Source: Candidatus Gallimonas merdae (GTDB lineage Bacteria; Bacillota; Clostridia; Christensenellales; Borkfalkiaceae). From it: DNA of 64,000 bases. Positions 18,460-28,580 of this stretch are shown here, one piece after another. The notes beneath the pieces are model-generated. The model did not search any database and had not been told where the DNA came from. It saw only the letters and a program-made list of their open reading frames with translations. A program made the position numbers and the translations under genes. Where the stretch lies: the NCBI GenBank assembly GCA_904419525.1, contig CAJFRT010000003.1, positions 1-64,000 on the forward strand. Reading direction: 5' to 3'. The number at the start of each line of letters is the position of its first letter. Position 1 is the first letter of the stretch.

Positions 18460-19281
18460 TCAGACCTCCCACTTGTGACGGAGTAGATCCTCTCTGTCGA
18501 GTTTGTCCGTCTCGAAATAGACCGCCTCCATGCGGACGCAGAAATTCAGAAACAGCAGCGCAAACGCCGCAACACCGACGATATAGAACACCGCAGCCGG
18601 GAGAAAGGCACAGCCACAAAGCAGAACAAACAGCGCGGTCAGGGAAATCGCAAACGAGACAAGCACCTTGCCGCGGACCCCCACCATCAGACGGTAGGAA
18701 TAGAGGAACGCCTCAAAGAACCGGAATCCGGTCATCTGCCTGCAGGGCAGCCAGAGATAGAGGATCGTCGACAGATAGATGAGTACGAATGCGAAGATGA
18801 CGATAAATATGACATCTGCCGCATAGACCGTCGCCGTGGCGGAAATTTCCGATACGGCAAACATCACCGCGGACAGAACCACCGCCCAGGCTTCATAGAT
18901 GGCGAGATAGACCAGCACGGCAAAGACGACGGACGGAAGATTGTTTACAAACTGTGCGCCGATCCCGCTCAGCGTCCGCTTTCCAAGCCGCATATGCTTT
19001 TCGACAAACGCCAGCAGAAGCGCCATAAAGAAGATCACGGAAATGACGGCCAGAATGCTGTACACCAGTCCCAGCCAGCTGTCCACGCGGATAAAGCTCC
19101 AGGCATGGAAGAGTTCCAGAAATTCCGCGCGCGGATCGCCCGCAAAGAAATCGCTCCACACCGACCGGACGCACTGATAGTCGAGCGAGAGCGACATGAA
19201 CACTGCCGGCACCACGGCAAACGGCAGCAAAAACCAGATATTTTTGAAGATATATTTCCAACTACCGAATACCGTACGCAT
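18460..19281 (-). CDS. Uncharacterised polytopic membrane protein
   Basis: 273 aa with multiple predicted TM helices; 1-nt gap to the downstream membrane protein gene. Confidence 0.75.
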   Translation of the reverse strand: MRTVFGSWKYIFKNIWFLLPFAVVPAVFMSLSLDYQCVRSVWSDFFAGDPRAEFLELFHAWSFIRVDSWLGLVYSILAVISVIFFMALLLAFVEKHMRLGKRTLSGIGAQFVNNLPSVVFAVLVYLAIYEAWAVVLSAVMFAVSEISATATVYAADVIFIVIFAFVLIYLSTILYLWLPCRQMTGFRFFEAFLYSYRLMVGVRGKVLVSFAISLTALFVLLCGCAFLPAAVFYIVGVAAFALLFLNFCVRMEAVYFETDKLDREDLLRHKWEV

Positions 19282-19366
19282 AGCAACTCCTTGCGACTAT
19301 TATATAACAAATCCCGCGCCGTGTAAAGAGTTTTTTGAAAAAAGCACGGAGCGGCAATGTCGAATT

Positions 19367-21028
19367 TTATGTTTGCGGAGGAATTACGGAGCTTTTCTCG
19401 GCAGCCGGCGCCACCCCTTCCGCCCCACCGTCGGAGCGCTCCCCGTCCGCAGACGCCGGTCCGGACTGCGACGCATCCTCCTCCGCAACGGTATCGGACT
19501 GTGCCTGCGCGTCTGCAACCGCCGCCTCCTGTTCTGCCAATGAGGAATCATTTTCCACTGCCACTTTCTCACGCTTAAATAACTTTCCGATCTTTCCGAA
19601 CATTTTTTTTAGCAATTCCAAGAACAATTCGTCCCGTAAGATAAGCAACATAAGAAAATAAACAACCACACCTATCGCGATCAACGCAATCAAGCCAATA
19701 ACGTTTACCGGCATCACCTTTTTTATAAAAAATAACGGAACAAACATAATGATGGCCGCGATCCAATATTTTACCGACGTCTTGAATATAGGTGAAATCG
19801 CAAACAATTTTTTCTTCCATACATACAAAAATCCGGCAAGCATCACAACAAATTCTCCAATCACGGATGCGATGCATGCTCCTATAGCTTGAAACAGTGG
19901 AATCAAAACCGCATTTAGCGCGCAGTTTACAACAGCCCCTATGATCACTATTACTGTAAACACATTCTGGCGATTTGTCGGCACAAGATATTGGGAATTT
20001 GTAATGGAATTGAGCCCAATAAAAATTGTCAGCAGGCTAAAAATGCATAACAGCGGAATACATTTTTCATATCCAGAGCCAAAAAACACAGGAACAAAGA
20101 CATCGGATATGACGATCAGTCCGAACGCCATCGGAACCCCAGCCAGCATAATACATCGATATAGTTTATATATATAAAATTTTACCGCCTCATCGTCACC
20201 CTGCTTAAATTTTTGTGCAATACGCGGCATTACGACTGTACCAAGCGAACTTACTACAGAAAGCGCCATTTTTACTACTTTTTCCGCCTGTTCGTAATAA
20301 CCGTTCTCTGCAGAGCCCTCTGTCAGCCAGCCGATCATCGACTTATCGAGCACAGTATAAATTTGTACTGCCACAGAAGGGATAAACAACTGCAAAACAT
20401 CTTTTATATCTCTGAATGGTCTGATCCTTTTCACTTTTACCAAATACTTTGGCAAATACAGCCATAGAGAAAGATTGGCTCCGACTATAAAAATTACAGA
20501 AAAAAACACATATAGATTCAAATCATCCGCAGTTTTGACAAAAAGAAATATGCATACAATATTAGCAATACGGAAAAATATGCTGCTTAAAGATATCTTA
20601 CCGAATTCCTCCATCCCTTGAAAAAACCAAGAAATGTCTACGATCGTTCCAAGAAGCTGTATCCCGAAAATTAATGCAACGATCGCATTATCCGGAACGA
20701 GCACAAACACATAAAGGATATAAAACAACGCCGACACGACTGTGGTGATCAACCGAACCAGAAAAATTTCCCAAAATTGTCGACTTCTTGCTTCCGCCTC
20801 CGTCTGTAAAGTTCCAATCGCTTTCTGTCCGAAGGTAGCAGTCCCCAAGACTGCCACCAAAGTAAAATAAGAAACGATTGAAGCAGAATAACTCTGAATT
20901 CCAATTCCAGTCGGTTGAAGAACGCGAGAAACATATGGCGTTACAATCAGCGGCGCCACAACCAAAAGAATTTGATATATTAAGTTGTAAATATAGTTCT
21001 TTTTTATGCTTTTCGGTTTTTCTGCCAT
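19367..21028 (-). CDS. wzx: Oligosaccharide flippase (Wzx/MATE-like), with acidic C-terminal tail
   Basis: 553 aa; KSIKKNYIYNLIYQILLVVAPLIVTPYVSRVLQPTGIGIQSYSASIVSYF typical of the RfbX/Wzx family. Confidence 0.92.
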   Translation of the reverse strand: MAEKPKSIKKNYIYNLIYQILLVVAPLIVTPYVSRVLQPTGIGIQSYSASIVSYFTLVAVLGTATFGQKAIGTLQTEAEARSRQFWEIFLVRLITTVVSALFYILYVFVLVPDNAIVALIFGIQLLGTIVDISWFFQGMEEFGKISLSSIFFRIANIVCIFLFVKTADDLNLYVFFSVIFIVGANLSLWLYLPKYLVKVKRIRPFRDIKDVLQLFIPSVAVQIYTVLDKSMIGWLTEGSAENGYYEQAEKVVKMALSVVSSLGTVVMPRIAQKFKQGDDEAVKFYIYKLYRCIMLAGVPMAFGLIVISDVFVPVFFGSGYEKCIPLLCIFSLLTIFIGLNSITNSQYLVPTNRQNVFTVIVIIGAVVNCALNAVLIPLFQAIGACIASVIGEFVVMLAGFLYVWKKKLFAISPIFKTSVKYWIAAIIMFVPLFFIKKVMPVNVIGLIALIAIGVVVYFLMLLILRDELFLELLKKMFGKIGKLFKREKVAVENDSSLAEQEAAVADAQAQSDTVAEEDASQSGPASADGERSDGGAEGVAPAAEKSSVIPPQT

Positions 21029-21032
21029 TTGG

Positions 21033-22067
21033 CTATTCTTCCTGCATCAAAAAAATGCTTCTTATTTGCTCTTTAAAATTCTGTTCAAGATTATCAATTT
21101 TATTTCTAAAATGAGCAAACTCACCAATTAAATCATCATAATGCAATAACATATCTCGAATCCTATCGGCTATTGCATCGACATTCTCAAAATCACCAAT
21201 CTTAAACGCTCCAGGTATGGCAACATCAAAATCATTCTCTGCTGCATTACGCCGTCCGACCAACAAACAGGTACCATTGTAAACACTTTCTTTTGGAATA
21301 CGCTCAGGCCCGCCAAACTGACCAAAGTCGATATACAATTTGCTTTTACGATATATCTCTATCAATTCAACCGGAGTATATCCTTTCAAAGGCTGAAACT
21401 GTATATCTGTTCTTTCCAGTAGTTTTCGCATAACTTCTGAAGGCTTTGAAGGATTATAAAGAACAATATCTCCCCTCCCGCAAGAAGTCAAATTTTTTGC
21501 AGGCCCCTCCCGAAGAAAATCCATGCTGATTGGTTCCACAAGCATCACAGCATCTGAAACTTTTAAGTCGGAAACCACGTGTTGATATGCGTATTCAGAT
21601 CCACAACAATATAAAACATTCTTTTGCTTTCTGCGTGAAAATATCTGGAGCCGAAATTTTCTTTCCGGGTCGAAAATAAAACAATTAAAAAATCGTTTTA
21701 CAATATTTTTGCAACCAATTAAAAGACGATCCTTTACAGAAATATCATAATAGCCCCAACTTAAAAACCAAACGCATTTTTGAATAGAATGATATACTTG
21801 TAAAATTCCTATGCTCACTTCCGGAACAATAAGAACGTTTCGTTTGTCATCTGTGACTTGCTGAAAAGATACAACCTTGGGCTCATATTCCATATATCTT
21901 TCCGGTGGATTAAGATTCCCGGAAAATTCATATACAAGATATGCCTGATAGCCTTCTTGTTCCATATAAAACCGAAGTTGGTGCAATGCCTCCGGCCCCC
22001 CTGTCACAAGTCCATTTGGACAAAAAATGAATATTTTTGAATCTTTATTTATTCGAATAGAATTCAT
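21033..22067 (-). CDS. Putative glycosyltransferase (GT-B-like)
   Basis: FIFCPNGLVTGGPEALHQL ... LYIDFGQFGGPERIPKESVYNGTCLLVGRRNAAEN; within polysaccharide cluster. Confidence 0.7.
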   Translation of the reverse strand: MNSIRINKDSKIFIFCPNGLVTGGPEALHQLRFYMEQEGYQAYLVYEFSGNLNPPERYMEYEPKVVSFQQVTDDKRNVLIVPEVSIGILQVYHSIQKCVWFLSWGYYDISVKDRLLIGCKNIVKRFFNCFIFDPERKFRLQIFSRRKQKNVLYCCGSEYAYQHVVSDLKVSDAVMLVEPISMDFLREGPAKNLTSCGRGDIVLYNPSKPSEVMRKLLERTDIQFQPLKGYTPVELIEIYRKSKLYIDFGQFGGPERIPKESVYNGTCLLVGRRNAAENDFDVAIPGAFKIGDFENVDAIADRIRDMLLHYDDLIGEFAHFRNKIDNLEQNFKEQIRSIFLMQEE

Positions 22068-22076
22068 AAATTTAGT

Positions 22077-23099
22077 TTATTTCTGTATTGTATAGTTTTT
22101 TTCCATAAAGCGCAGATATTCACCCGAAATAATATTTGCCAGCCAGTCCTGGTGATCGAGATTCCATTGAATGGTCGGCCCGATGCCCGTTTCAAAGGTA
22201 AACTTGGGTTTCCAGCCGAGTTCCATCATGATCTTGGTCGGATCCATCGCATAGCGCAGGTCATGCCCCGCACGGTCTTTTACAAATGTGATCAGCGTTT
22301 CGGGTTTTCCGAGTTCACGCAAAATACACTTCACGACTTCAAGATTGCTCCGCTCGTTGTGCCCGCCGATATTGTAAACCTCTCCGTCGCGGCCTTTGCG
22401 GACAATGAGATCAATCGCCGTACAATGATCGTACACATGCAGCCAGTCGCGGACATTCGCCCCGTTCCCGTAGACGGGGATGGGCTCGTCCGCCAACGCC
22501 TTTTTGATGACGAGCGGAATGAGCTTTTCGGGAAAATGATAGGGTCCGTAATTGTTGGAACAGCGGCTGATGGTAACGGGCAATCCGAACGTGCGGTGAT
22601 ACGCCATGACCAGAAGATCCGCCCCCGCCTTGGACGCGCTGTACGGACTGGACGTGTGAATGGGTGTTTCTTCCGTAAAAAAGAGATCGGGCCTGTCAAG
22701 CGGAAGATCGCCGTACACCTCATCAGTGGACACCTGGTGATAGCGGCGGATACCGTATTTGCGGCAGGCGTCCATCAACGTCTGCGTTCCGAGGATATTG
22801 GTTTCCAGGAAAATACGCGGATTTTCGATGGAACGGTCAACATGGCTCTCCGCCGCAAAATTGACCACATAATCAAATTTTTCCGCTTCAAAGAGCGAAA
22901 ACACGAGCTCGCGATCGCAGATATTTCCGTGCACGAACTTGAAATTCGGCTTATCAAGAATGGGCGCAAGCGTCTCCAGATTGCCCGCATAAGTGAGCGC
23001 ATCGAGGCAGACGAACTCTTCTTCCGGGTAACTGTTTACCATATAATGGCAGAAATTTCCGCCGATAAATCCGGCACCGCCGGTCACAAGATATTTCAT
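22077..23099 (-). CDS. rfbB: dTDP-glucose 4,6-dehydratase
   Basis: MKYLVTGGAGFIGGNFCHYM; HVDRSIENP; YSASKAGADLLVMAYHRTFGLPVTISRCSNNYGPYHFPEKLIPL. Confidence 0.96.
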   Translation of the reverse strand: MKYLVTGGAGFIGGNFCHYMVNSYPEEEFVCLDALTYAGNLETLAPILDKPNFKFVHGNICDRELVFSLFEAEKFDYVVNFAAESHVDRSIENPRIFLETNILGTQTLMDACRKYGIRRYHQVSTDEVYGDLPLDRPDLFFTEETPIHTSSPYSASKAGADLLVMAYHRTFGLPVTISRCSNNYGPYHFPEKLIPLVIKKALADEPIPVYGNGANVRDWLHVYDHCTAIDLIVRKGRDGEVYNIGGHNERSNLEVVKCILRELGKPETLITFVKDRAGHDLRYAMDPTKIMMELGWKPKFTFETGIGPTIQWNLDHQDWLANIISGEYLRFMEKNYTIQK

Positions 23100-23923
23100 G
23101 TCATCTCCTCCAATTTTCCAAGTTTCTTTTGCTTTGCGTGGCGGATCCCGAGACGGATCATTGCCAGTTTCTGTTTTTTATTCTTTTCAAAGAAAAGGAT
23201 CTTGATATATTGTTTTTTATCCGACCGGCGGATTTCTCTGTAAAACTTTCTGTCTTCCCGGAACAAAACATAATTGTTGCGGAAACGATAATAACAGCGC
23301 ACAGGGCTGTGATTCAACAGCGTAATCTTTCGGAAAAGCAGATTTTTGCGAACGGGCGCACCCACCGTATGCGTTAGAGAGATCTCATTGATGTAGGCGA
23401 TTTTTTTGCCGATGAGATAGAACTGGTGATCGATCTCGAAATCGACCGAATCGATGAACAGTTCCTCACGGAATCCGTCTGTCTGTCTGTAATTTCTGAC
23501 GTTGACGAAATTCCCCGAAGTCAGAAGAAATCTGACTTCAACCAAACCGGGCGCGCCCACGTGGTTGACATTCAGTCCGATAATACCATAATCATCGATA
23601 TCCTCCCGCGCGAGATATTTCCAGATGTCCTCCATGCGCTCCGTTGGAAAAATGCTGTCCTGATCCATCGTCAGACAGAAATCCGCGCCGTCCTCTATCG
23701 CCTGTTCCAACCCCACGCGCAGCGCCTTGGCAATCCCCTGATTGCCGTTCATAGGAATGAGTACGGCATTGGACGCACGCTCAAACCGCTGCAAAAGCGC
23801 AGCGTTGACGCTGTCAGAATTGTCAAGCACATACAACTTGTGTAAGAGCGGCGCATATTTCAGAATATTTTCGACGTTCTCCTCCGTGGGTTGGTACAAC
23901 ACCACGACCCCATCAATCTTCAT
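23096..23923 (-). CDS. Glycosyltransferase family 2 (rhamnosyltransferase-like)
   Basis: MKIDGVVVLYQPTEENVENILKYAPLLHKLYVLDNS; FCLTMDQDSIFP; VDFEIDHQFYLIGKKI. Confidence 0.87.
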   Translation of the reverse strand: MKIDGVVVLYQPTEENVENILKYAPLLHKLYVLDNSDSVNAALLQRFERASNAVLIPMNGNQGIAKALRVGLEQAIEDGADFCLTMDQDSIFPTERMEDIWKYLAREDIDDYGIIGLNVNHVGAPGLVEVRFLLTSGNFVNVRNYRQTDGFREELFIDSVDFEIDHQFYLIGKKIAYINEISLTHTVGAPVRKNLLFRKITLLNHSPVRCYYRFRNNYVLFREDRKFYREIRRSDKKQYIKILFFEKNKKQKLAMIRLGIRHAKQKKLGKLEEMT

Positions 23924-23933
23924 ACAAATCCTC

Positions 23934-24797
23934 TCAAAGTTCCGCAAGAAAACGTTTCAATGCATCTTTCCAGTCAGGAAGAAAATCAAATCCGTTTTCA
24001 GCAAGTTTCTTTTGATTCATCACCGAATTTTTCGGGCGGCGAGCCTGCTGCGGCACCATGCGCAGATATTCCTGCGTTGTGACAGGCACGACCTTCACAG
24101 CCCTGCCCGCCTGACGGAAGATCTCACAGGCAAACTCATACCAGCTGCATGTCCCCGTATTGGTTGCGTGATAGGTGCCGTAGTGCTGCGTTCCGATCAC
24201 ATTGCACAAAAGGACGGCAAGGTCTGCAGTGTAGGTCGGCGAACCGATCTGATCACACACGACACTGAGAGTATCGCGCGTTTCAGAAAGCCGGAGCATC
24301 GTCTTTACAAAATTGTTCCCGTGTGCACCGAACACCCAGGAAATGCGCACGATATAATGTTGCGCAGTGGCCGCGCGCACAAACTGTTCGCCGAGTTCCT
24401 TGCTCTCCCCGTAAACAGAAACGGGGCATACCCCGTCTTCCGGAAGGTACTCCCCCTTCTTTTCACCGTCGAACACATAATCCGTGGAAATATAGAGAAA
24501 CCGGGCGCCGATTTCCGCCGCCGCCTCCGCAAGATATTTTGTGCCGTATGCATTGACGCGCATGCAGGTATCGCGCTCGCCCTCCGCACGGTCGACAGCC
24601 GTATAGGCGGCACAGTGAATGACAGCGTCCGGACGGTACGCCTGCAGATATTCGTGTACGGCGCCCTCATCTGTAATATCCAGGTCGGCAATGTCGATGC
24701 CGCGATAGTCGCGCTCCGCCGTATATCCGATCGCCGCCAGGCGGCGGCAGACATCATAGCCGAGCTGTCCGTTGGCACCCGTCACAAGAATCTTCAT
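23934..24797 (-). CDS. rfbD: dTDP-4-dehydrorhamnose reductase
   Basis: MKILVTGANGQLGYDVCRRL; DAVIHCAAYTAVDRAEGE; FLYISTDYVFDGEKKGEY. Confidence 0.95.
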   Translation of the reverse strand: MKILVTGANGQLGYDVCRRLAAIGYTAERDYRGIDIADLDITDEGAVHEYLQAYRPDAVIHCAAYTAVDRAEGERDTCMRVNAYGTKYLAEAAAEIGARFLYISTDYVFDGEKKGEYLPEDGVCPVSVYGESKELGEQFVRAATAQHYIVRISWVFGAHGNNFVKTMLRLSETRDTLSVVCDQIGSPTYTADLAVLLCNVIGTQHYGTYHATNTGTCSWYEFACEIFRQAGRAVKVVPVTTQEYLRMVPQQARRPKNSVMNQKKLAENGFDFLPDWKDALKRFLAEL

Positions 24798-25360
24798 ACA
24801 TCACCGCCGTATGTGAACGCCACATCGCTTTCGGCAAGCAGCGGCGCATTTTTGTCCTTATCCGAAAGGACAGGCTCCCGCACGCCCCAATCGATGCCGA
24901 ATACGGGATCATCATACCGGACGCTGCGGTCGGCGGGCTTATTATAATAAGCGTCCACCTTATACTGCACTTCCACATCGTCCGACAACGTCACGAAGCC
25001 GTGCAGAAAGCCCTTGGGAATGAAGAGCTGGCACTTATTCTGCGCCGAAAGAAGCACTTTGATATGCTTTCCGAAGCTCGGCGATCCCTTTCGGATATCT
25101 ACAATGACGTCCTCGATCTCACCGCGCGTACAGCGGATAAGTTTGGTCTGGGCATAGGGCGAAATCTGGCAATGCAGCCCGCGCACAATGCCTTTTTGAG
25201 CACTGTAGCTGTGATTATCCTGAATGAAAACAGGAACGGCAATGCCCGCCGCCTTGAGCTTTTCCTCGTTGTACGATTCCATGAACCAACCGCGGTTATC
25301 GCCGAATACCTGCGGTTCAAGAATATATGCACCTTCCAGCTCTGTTTTGATAATAGTCAT
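24794..25360 (-). CDS. rfbC: dTDP-4-dehydrorhamnose 3,5-epimerase
   Basis: AYILEPQVFGDNRGWFMESYNEEKLKAAGI; QDNHSYSAQKGIVRGLHCQ; LFIPKGFLHGFVTLSDDVEVQYKVD. Confidence 0.96.
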   Translation of the reverse strand: MTIIKTELEGAYILEPQVFGDNRGWFMESYNEEKLKAAGIAVPVFIQDNHSYSAQKGIVRGLHCQISPYAQTKLIRCTRGEIEDVIVDIRKGSPSFGKHIKVLLSAQNKCQLFIPKGFLHGFVTLSDDVEVQYKVDAYYNKPADRSVRYDDPVFGIDWGVREPVLSDKDKNAPLLAESDVAFTYGGDV

Positions 25361-25378
25361 CTATCTCTCCGTTATAGT

Positions 25379-26320
25379 TTAATAATCTGCCAGGAATCTT
25401 TTCACGACCGCTCTCTTGGTTTGATATATTTTTTTCTTATTCCGCATAAAAAGCAGCGCAGCAATACAATAAAACTTCAGATATGCCCGCTGCAGCAGCT
25501 GCAGATATCGCTTTGCCACCTCTTTTCCGTAACACTTCGAATACATGATAACAGCGCCCTTCAATCCATTTACAAAACGCCTCTCATGAAACGAACCATG
25601 ACTCCCCTTTCCGGCATTCGTAAAGCTCGCGCCTTCCAAGTGGCATATCTTTGCATCCGGGACGGAGATGACAGTCATCCCCGCTCTGTGTACAACGCGC
25701 CAGGTAAATTCTACTTCCTCTGCATACATGAAGATATCTTCATCAAAGCCGCCCAGCGTCTTGAACAATTCCGCGCGGATCATCATATCTGCGCCCGTGA
25801 TATAGCCTACCTTCATGGGGCGATCGGTATAGTTATACTGATCGAAGAAAGGTTTGCGGAATAATTTTCGACAGACCGCACAAATTAAACTTCTGTCTCT
25901 GCGCTCTTGTTTTAAGTCCGGAAAGCGCTTTCGGAAAGAATGTGCAGGTTTCCCCTCAAAATCAAGAACATTTCCCCCGCAGATACCGCAATTCGGATCG
26001 CTCTCCATATAATCAAAGAGTTTTTTGATAAAGTTCTCCTTGATAAGAATATCCGTATTCAGCCAAAGGACATATTTCCCCGTTGCATATTTCAGCCCGA
26101 GATTGAACGCTTTGGATGTCCCCAGATTACCGCCCGATTGCAGATAGACGATCTTTTCGCCGAACAGGTCGCGCAGTTTTTCGCCCGAACCGTCGGGCGA
26201 AAGATTGTCCACCAGAATGATCTCGTAGGCAAGTCCCTGCGTGTAGGCAAAAATACTATCCAACGCGTCCTTTGTCAGATCGAACGTGTTGTAGTTGATC
26301 ATGATAACAGATACGTCCAT
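25379..26320 (-). CDS. Glycosyltransferase family 2
   Basis: MDVSVIMINYNTFDLTKDALDSIFAY; LVDNLSPDGSGEKLR; YVLWLNTDILI. Confidence 0.9.
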   Translation of the reverse strand: MDVSVIMINYNTFDLTKDALDSIFAYTQGLAYEIILVDNLSPDGSGEKLRDLFGEKIVYLQSGGNLGTSKAFNLGLKYATGKYVLWLNTDILIKENFIKKLFDYMESDPNCGICGGNVLDFEGKPAHSFRKRFPDLKQERRDRSLICAVCRKLFRKPFFDQYNYTDRPMKVGYITGADMMIRAELFKTLGGFDEDIFMYAEEVEFTWRVVHRAGMTVISVPDAKICHLEGASFTNAGKGSHGSFHERRFVNGLKGAVIMYSKCYGKEVAKRYLQLLQRAYLKFYCIAALLFMRNKKKIYQTKRAVVKRFLADY

Positions 26321-26330
26321 TCCGCCCCTG

Positions 26331-27215
26331 TCAGTAGAGAATTTTTCCCTCGGCAACCTGCCTTAAATGCGCGCCGTACTCGTTGTTCTTCAAAAGTTGA
26401 GCCTGCTCAAGCAGTTCTTCGCGCCCGATCCAGCCGTTTTTGAAGGCGATTTCCTCGATACAGCCGATCTTGAGTCCCTGCTGGTGTTCCAGAAGACGCA
26501 CGAATGCCGTTGCATCCGCAAGCGATTCATGTGTCCCCGTATCCAGCCAGGTAAAACCGCGCCCGAACGTGATAACTTCCAGTTTACCGCGTCCGAGATA
26601 ATCCTGATTGACGGAAGTGATCTCCAGTTCGCCGCGTGCGGAAGGACGGATGCCCTTTGCCACGCGAACCACATCGTTGGTGTAAAAATACAGTCCGACG
26701 ACCGCGTAATTGGACTTGGGATGCGCGGGCTTTTCCTCAATGGAAAGTGCCTTCCCGTCTTTGTCAAATTCGACAACGCCAAATCGTTCAGGATCGGGGA
26801 CATAGTATCCGAACACGGTGCTCTTGCCGGCTTGAAGATTTTGCAGAGCCATCTGCAAACGCTTGCTCAATCCGTTCCCATAAAAGATGTTGTCCCCCAG
26901 CACCATGCAGACATCGTCATTGCCGATAAATTCCTCGCCAATGAGAAACGCCTGGGCAAGCCCCCCGGGGTAGGGCTGAACAGCATAGGAAAGATTGAGC
27001 CCGAATTTTTTACCGCTGCCGAAGAGTTGTTCAAAACGCGGCGTATCATCGGGCGTAGATATAATGAGAATATCGCGGATGCCCGCCAGCATGAGCGTGG
27101 ACAGCGGATAATAGATCATCGGCTTGTCGTAGACGGGCAAAAGCTGTTTGCTTGTGACCTTTGTGAGCGGATACAGCCGCGTTCCGCTTCCCCCTGCAAG
27201 AATAATTCCTTTCAT
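26331..27215 (-). CDS. rfbA: Glucose-1-phosphate thymidylyltransferase
   Basis: [53 protein letters not shown]. Confidence 0.97.
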   Translation of the reverse strand: MKGIILAGGSGTRLYPLTKVTSKQLLPVYDKPMIYYPLSTLMLAGIRDILIISTPDDTPRFEQLFGSGKKFGLNLSYAVQPYPGGLAQAFLIGEEFIGNDDVCMVLGDNIFYGNGLSKRLQMALQNLQAGKSTVFGYYVPDPERFGVVEFDKDGKALSIEEKPAHPKSNYAVVGLYFYTNDVVRVAKGIRPSARGELEITSVNQDYLGRGKLEVITFGRGFTWLDTGTHESLADATAFVRLLEHQQGLKIGCIEEIAFKNGWIGREELLEQAQLLKNNEYGAHLRQVAEGKILY

Positions 27216-27238
27216 AATCTTAATTCCCTCGTTATGAT

Positions 27239-28555
27239 TTAATTTATTCCGTCACAGCGTTTTTCGCTCTTTCGGACTTTGCCTTCCACGACATATAGAA
27301 CTTCTTTCCTCGTTGCGATGCAATGTTTTGTTCCCGTCATCGCATAGAAAATAAAATACCAAACAAATAAATTATACGGTTCGGGAACAGATGTGAACAT
27401 GGACACCAATACCAAAATGAGCGGAAGAAGACGTTCAATATCCTTCTGTCTTATTCCATTGACTACGATCTGCGATATCGCAAATAAGAACAGAGCGGTT
27501 CCGACAATGCCGATATTGCACAGCCATGTCGAAAGCAAATCTGTGCTCCGTCCGCTCCCGAACCCGATCCCGAACGGATAGCGAATACCAACTGCCGACA
27601 TATGTTCAAACGCTTCAAGCCTGTCATGTCCTGATTCGTTTAACCGCTGTAATTTTACTATAAAGACTGCAATGCTCTCTCCAATCTGTTCCGAAAGCAA
27701 CAAAACCGCCAATAATACAATACTTGCGCCAATAATCGCTTTTCCCCACGTCGCAACAGAATGTTCCACCATAAAAAAGCGTATCACCCGCGGAATACAA
27801 CATAGTGTCAGCAGCACCATTCCAACCAAAAATGTGGAAGATTGGGTAGCGAGCCCGATAAGAATTGCCCCCAAGATCAACGCAGTGCCAAACCAATTTT
27901 TCCGATAACGGAACACAATGGCGATCGCGGGAATCAAATAGTAACAAAGCATTGATGCTTCAATACAAGGTCCATACAGCCGATCACCCTGTATATTCCC
28001 GTGTACGCTCTGCCGAAATAACGAATCGAACGGCAAATCAAAACGAAACGCAAGAGTCTGATAAGCGCAAATGAGTTCCACACTTAACAGTCCGTAAATA
28101 AAATATTTTATAAAATTATTTTTAATTTGCTCCGACTCGCGGAATCGTAAAAGAGCATTGAGGAAAACAAAATCAACCAACAGATACAGCAATTGCGTAA
28201 AATTTGAAATAGACAGTCGGATTGGTACAGCTACACCGTCCTGACCAATAATCATGAGGTCTGTATCATGGATGAACAACGGAAATGCAACGCTTATGAT
28301 GCAATATACAAAGAATACAGGCAAAAGTCCTGACAGACGATATTCGATCCGTTTGGAAGCAATGAGACGCCAGACCGCATAGATGATTACAAAAAAGAAA
28401 GAAGGTTGCAAAGAAAACCCAAAAACATTTAGGACGCTTGTACCGCTGTATCCCGAAAAAAAGATCGCCGCATACAGAAAACATTCTACACGTCTCTGTA
28501 AAATAAAGACAAGCGACAGGATCAACACAATGACTGAAAATATCGTAATTTCCAT
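27239..28555 (-). CDS. O-antigen/polysaccharide polymerase-like membrane protein (Wzy candidate)
   Basis: Polytopic hydrophobic protein; position between transferases; [44 protein letters not shown] resembles O-antigen ligase/polymerase families. Confidence 0.72.
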   Translation of the reverse strand: MEITIFSVIVLILSLVFILQRRVECFLYAAIFFSGYSGTSVLNVFGFSLQPSFFFVIIYAVWRLIASKRIEYRLSGLLPVFFVYCIISVAFPLFIHDTDLMIIGQDGVAVPIRLSISNFTQLLYLLVDFVFLNALLRFRESEQIKNNFIKYFIYGLLSVELICAYQTLAFRFDLPFDSLFRQSVHGNIQGDRLYGPCIEASMLCYYLIPAIAIVFRYRKNWFGTALILGAILIGLATQSSTFLVGMVLLTLCCIPRVIRFFMVEHSVATWGKAIIGASIVLLAVLLLSEQIGESIAVFIVKLQRLNESGHDRLEAFEHMSAVGIRYPFGIGFGSGRSTDLLSTWLCNIGIVGTALFLFAISQIVVNGIRQKDIERLLPLILVLVSMFTSVPEPYNLFVWYFIFYAMTGTKHCIATRKEVLYVVEGKVRKSEKRCDGIN

Positions 28556-28580
28556 GATGATAACCTCATCTGTCCCAAAC

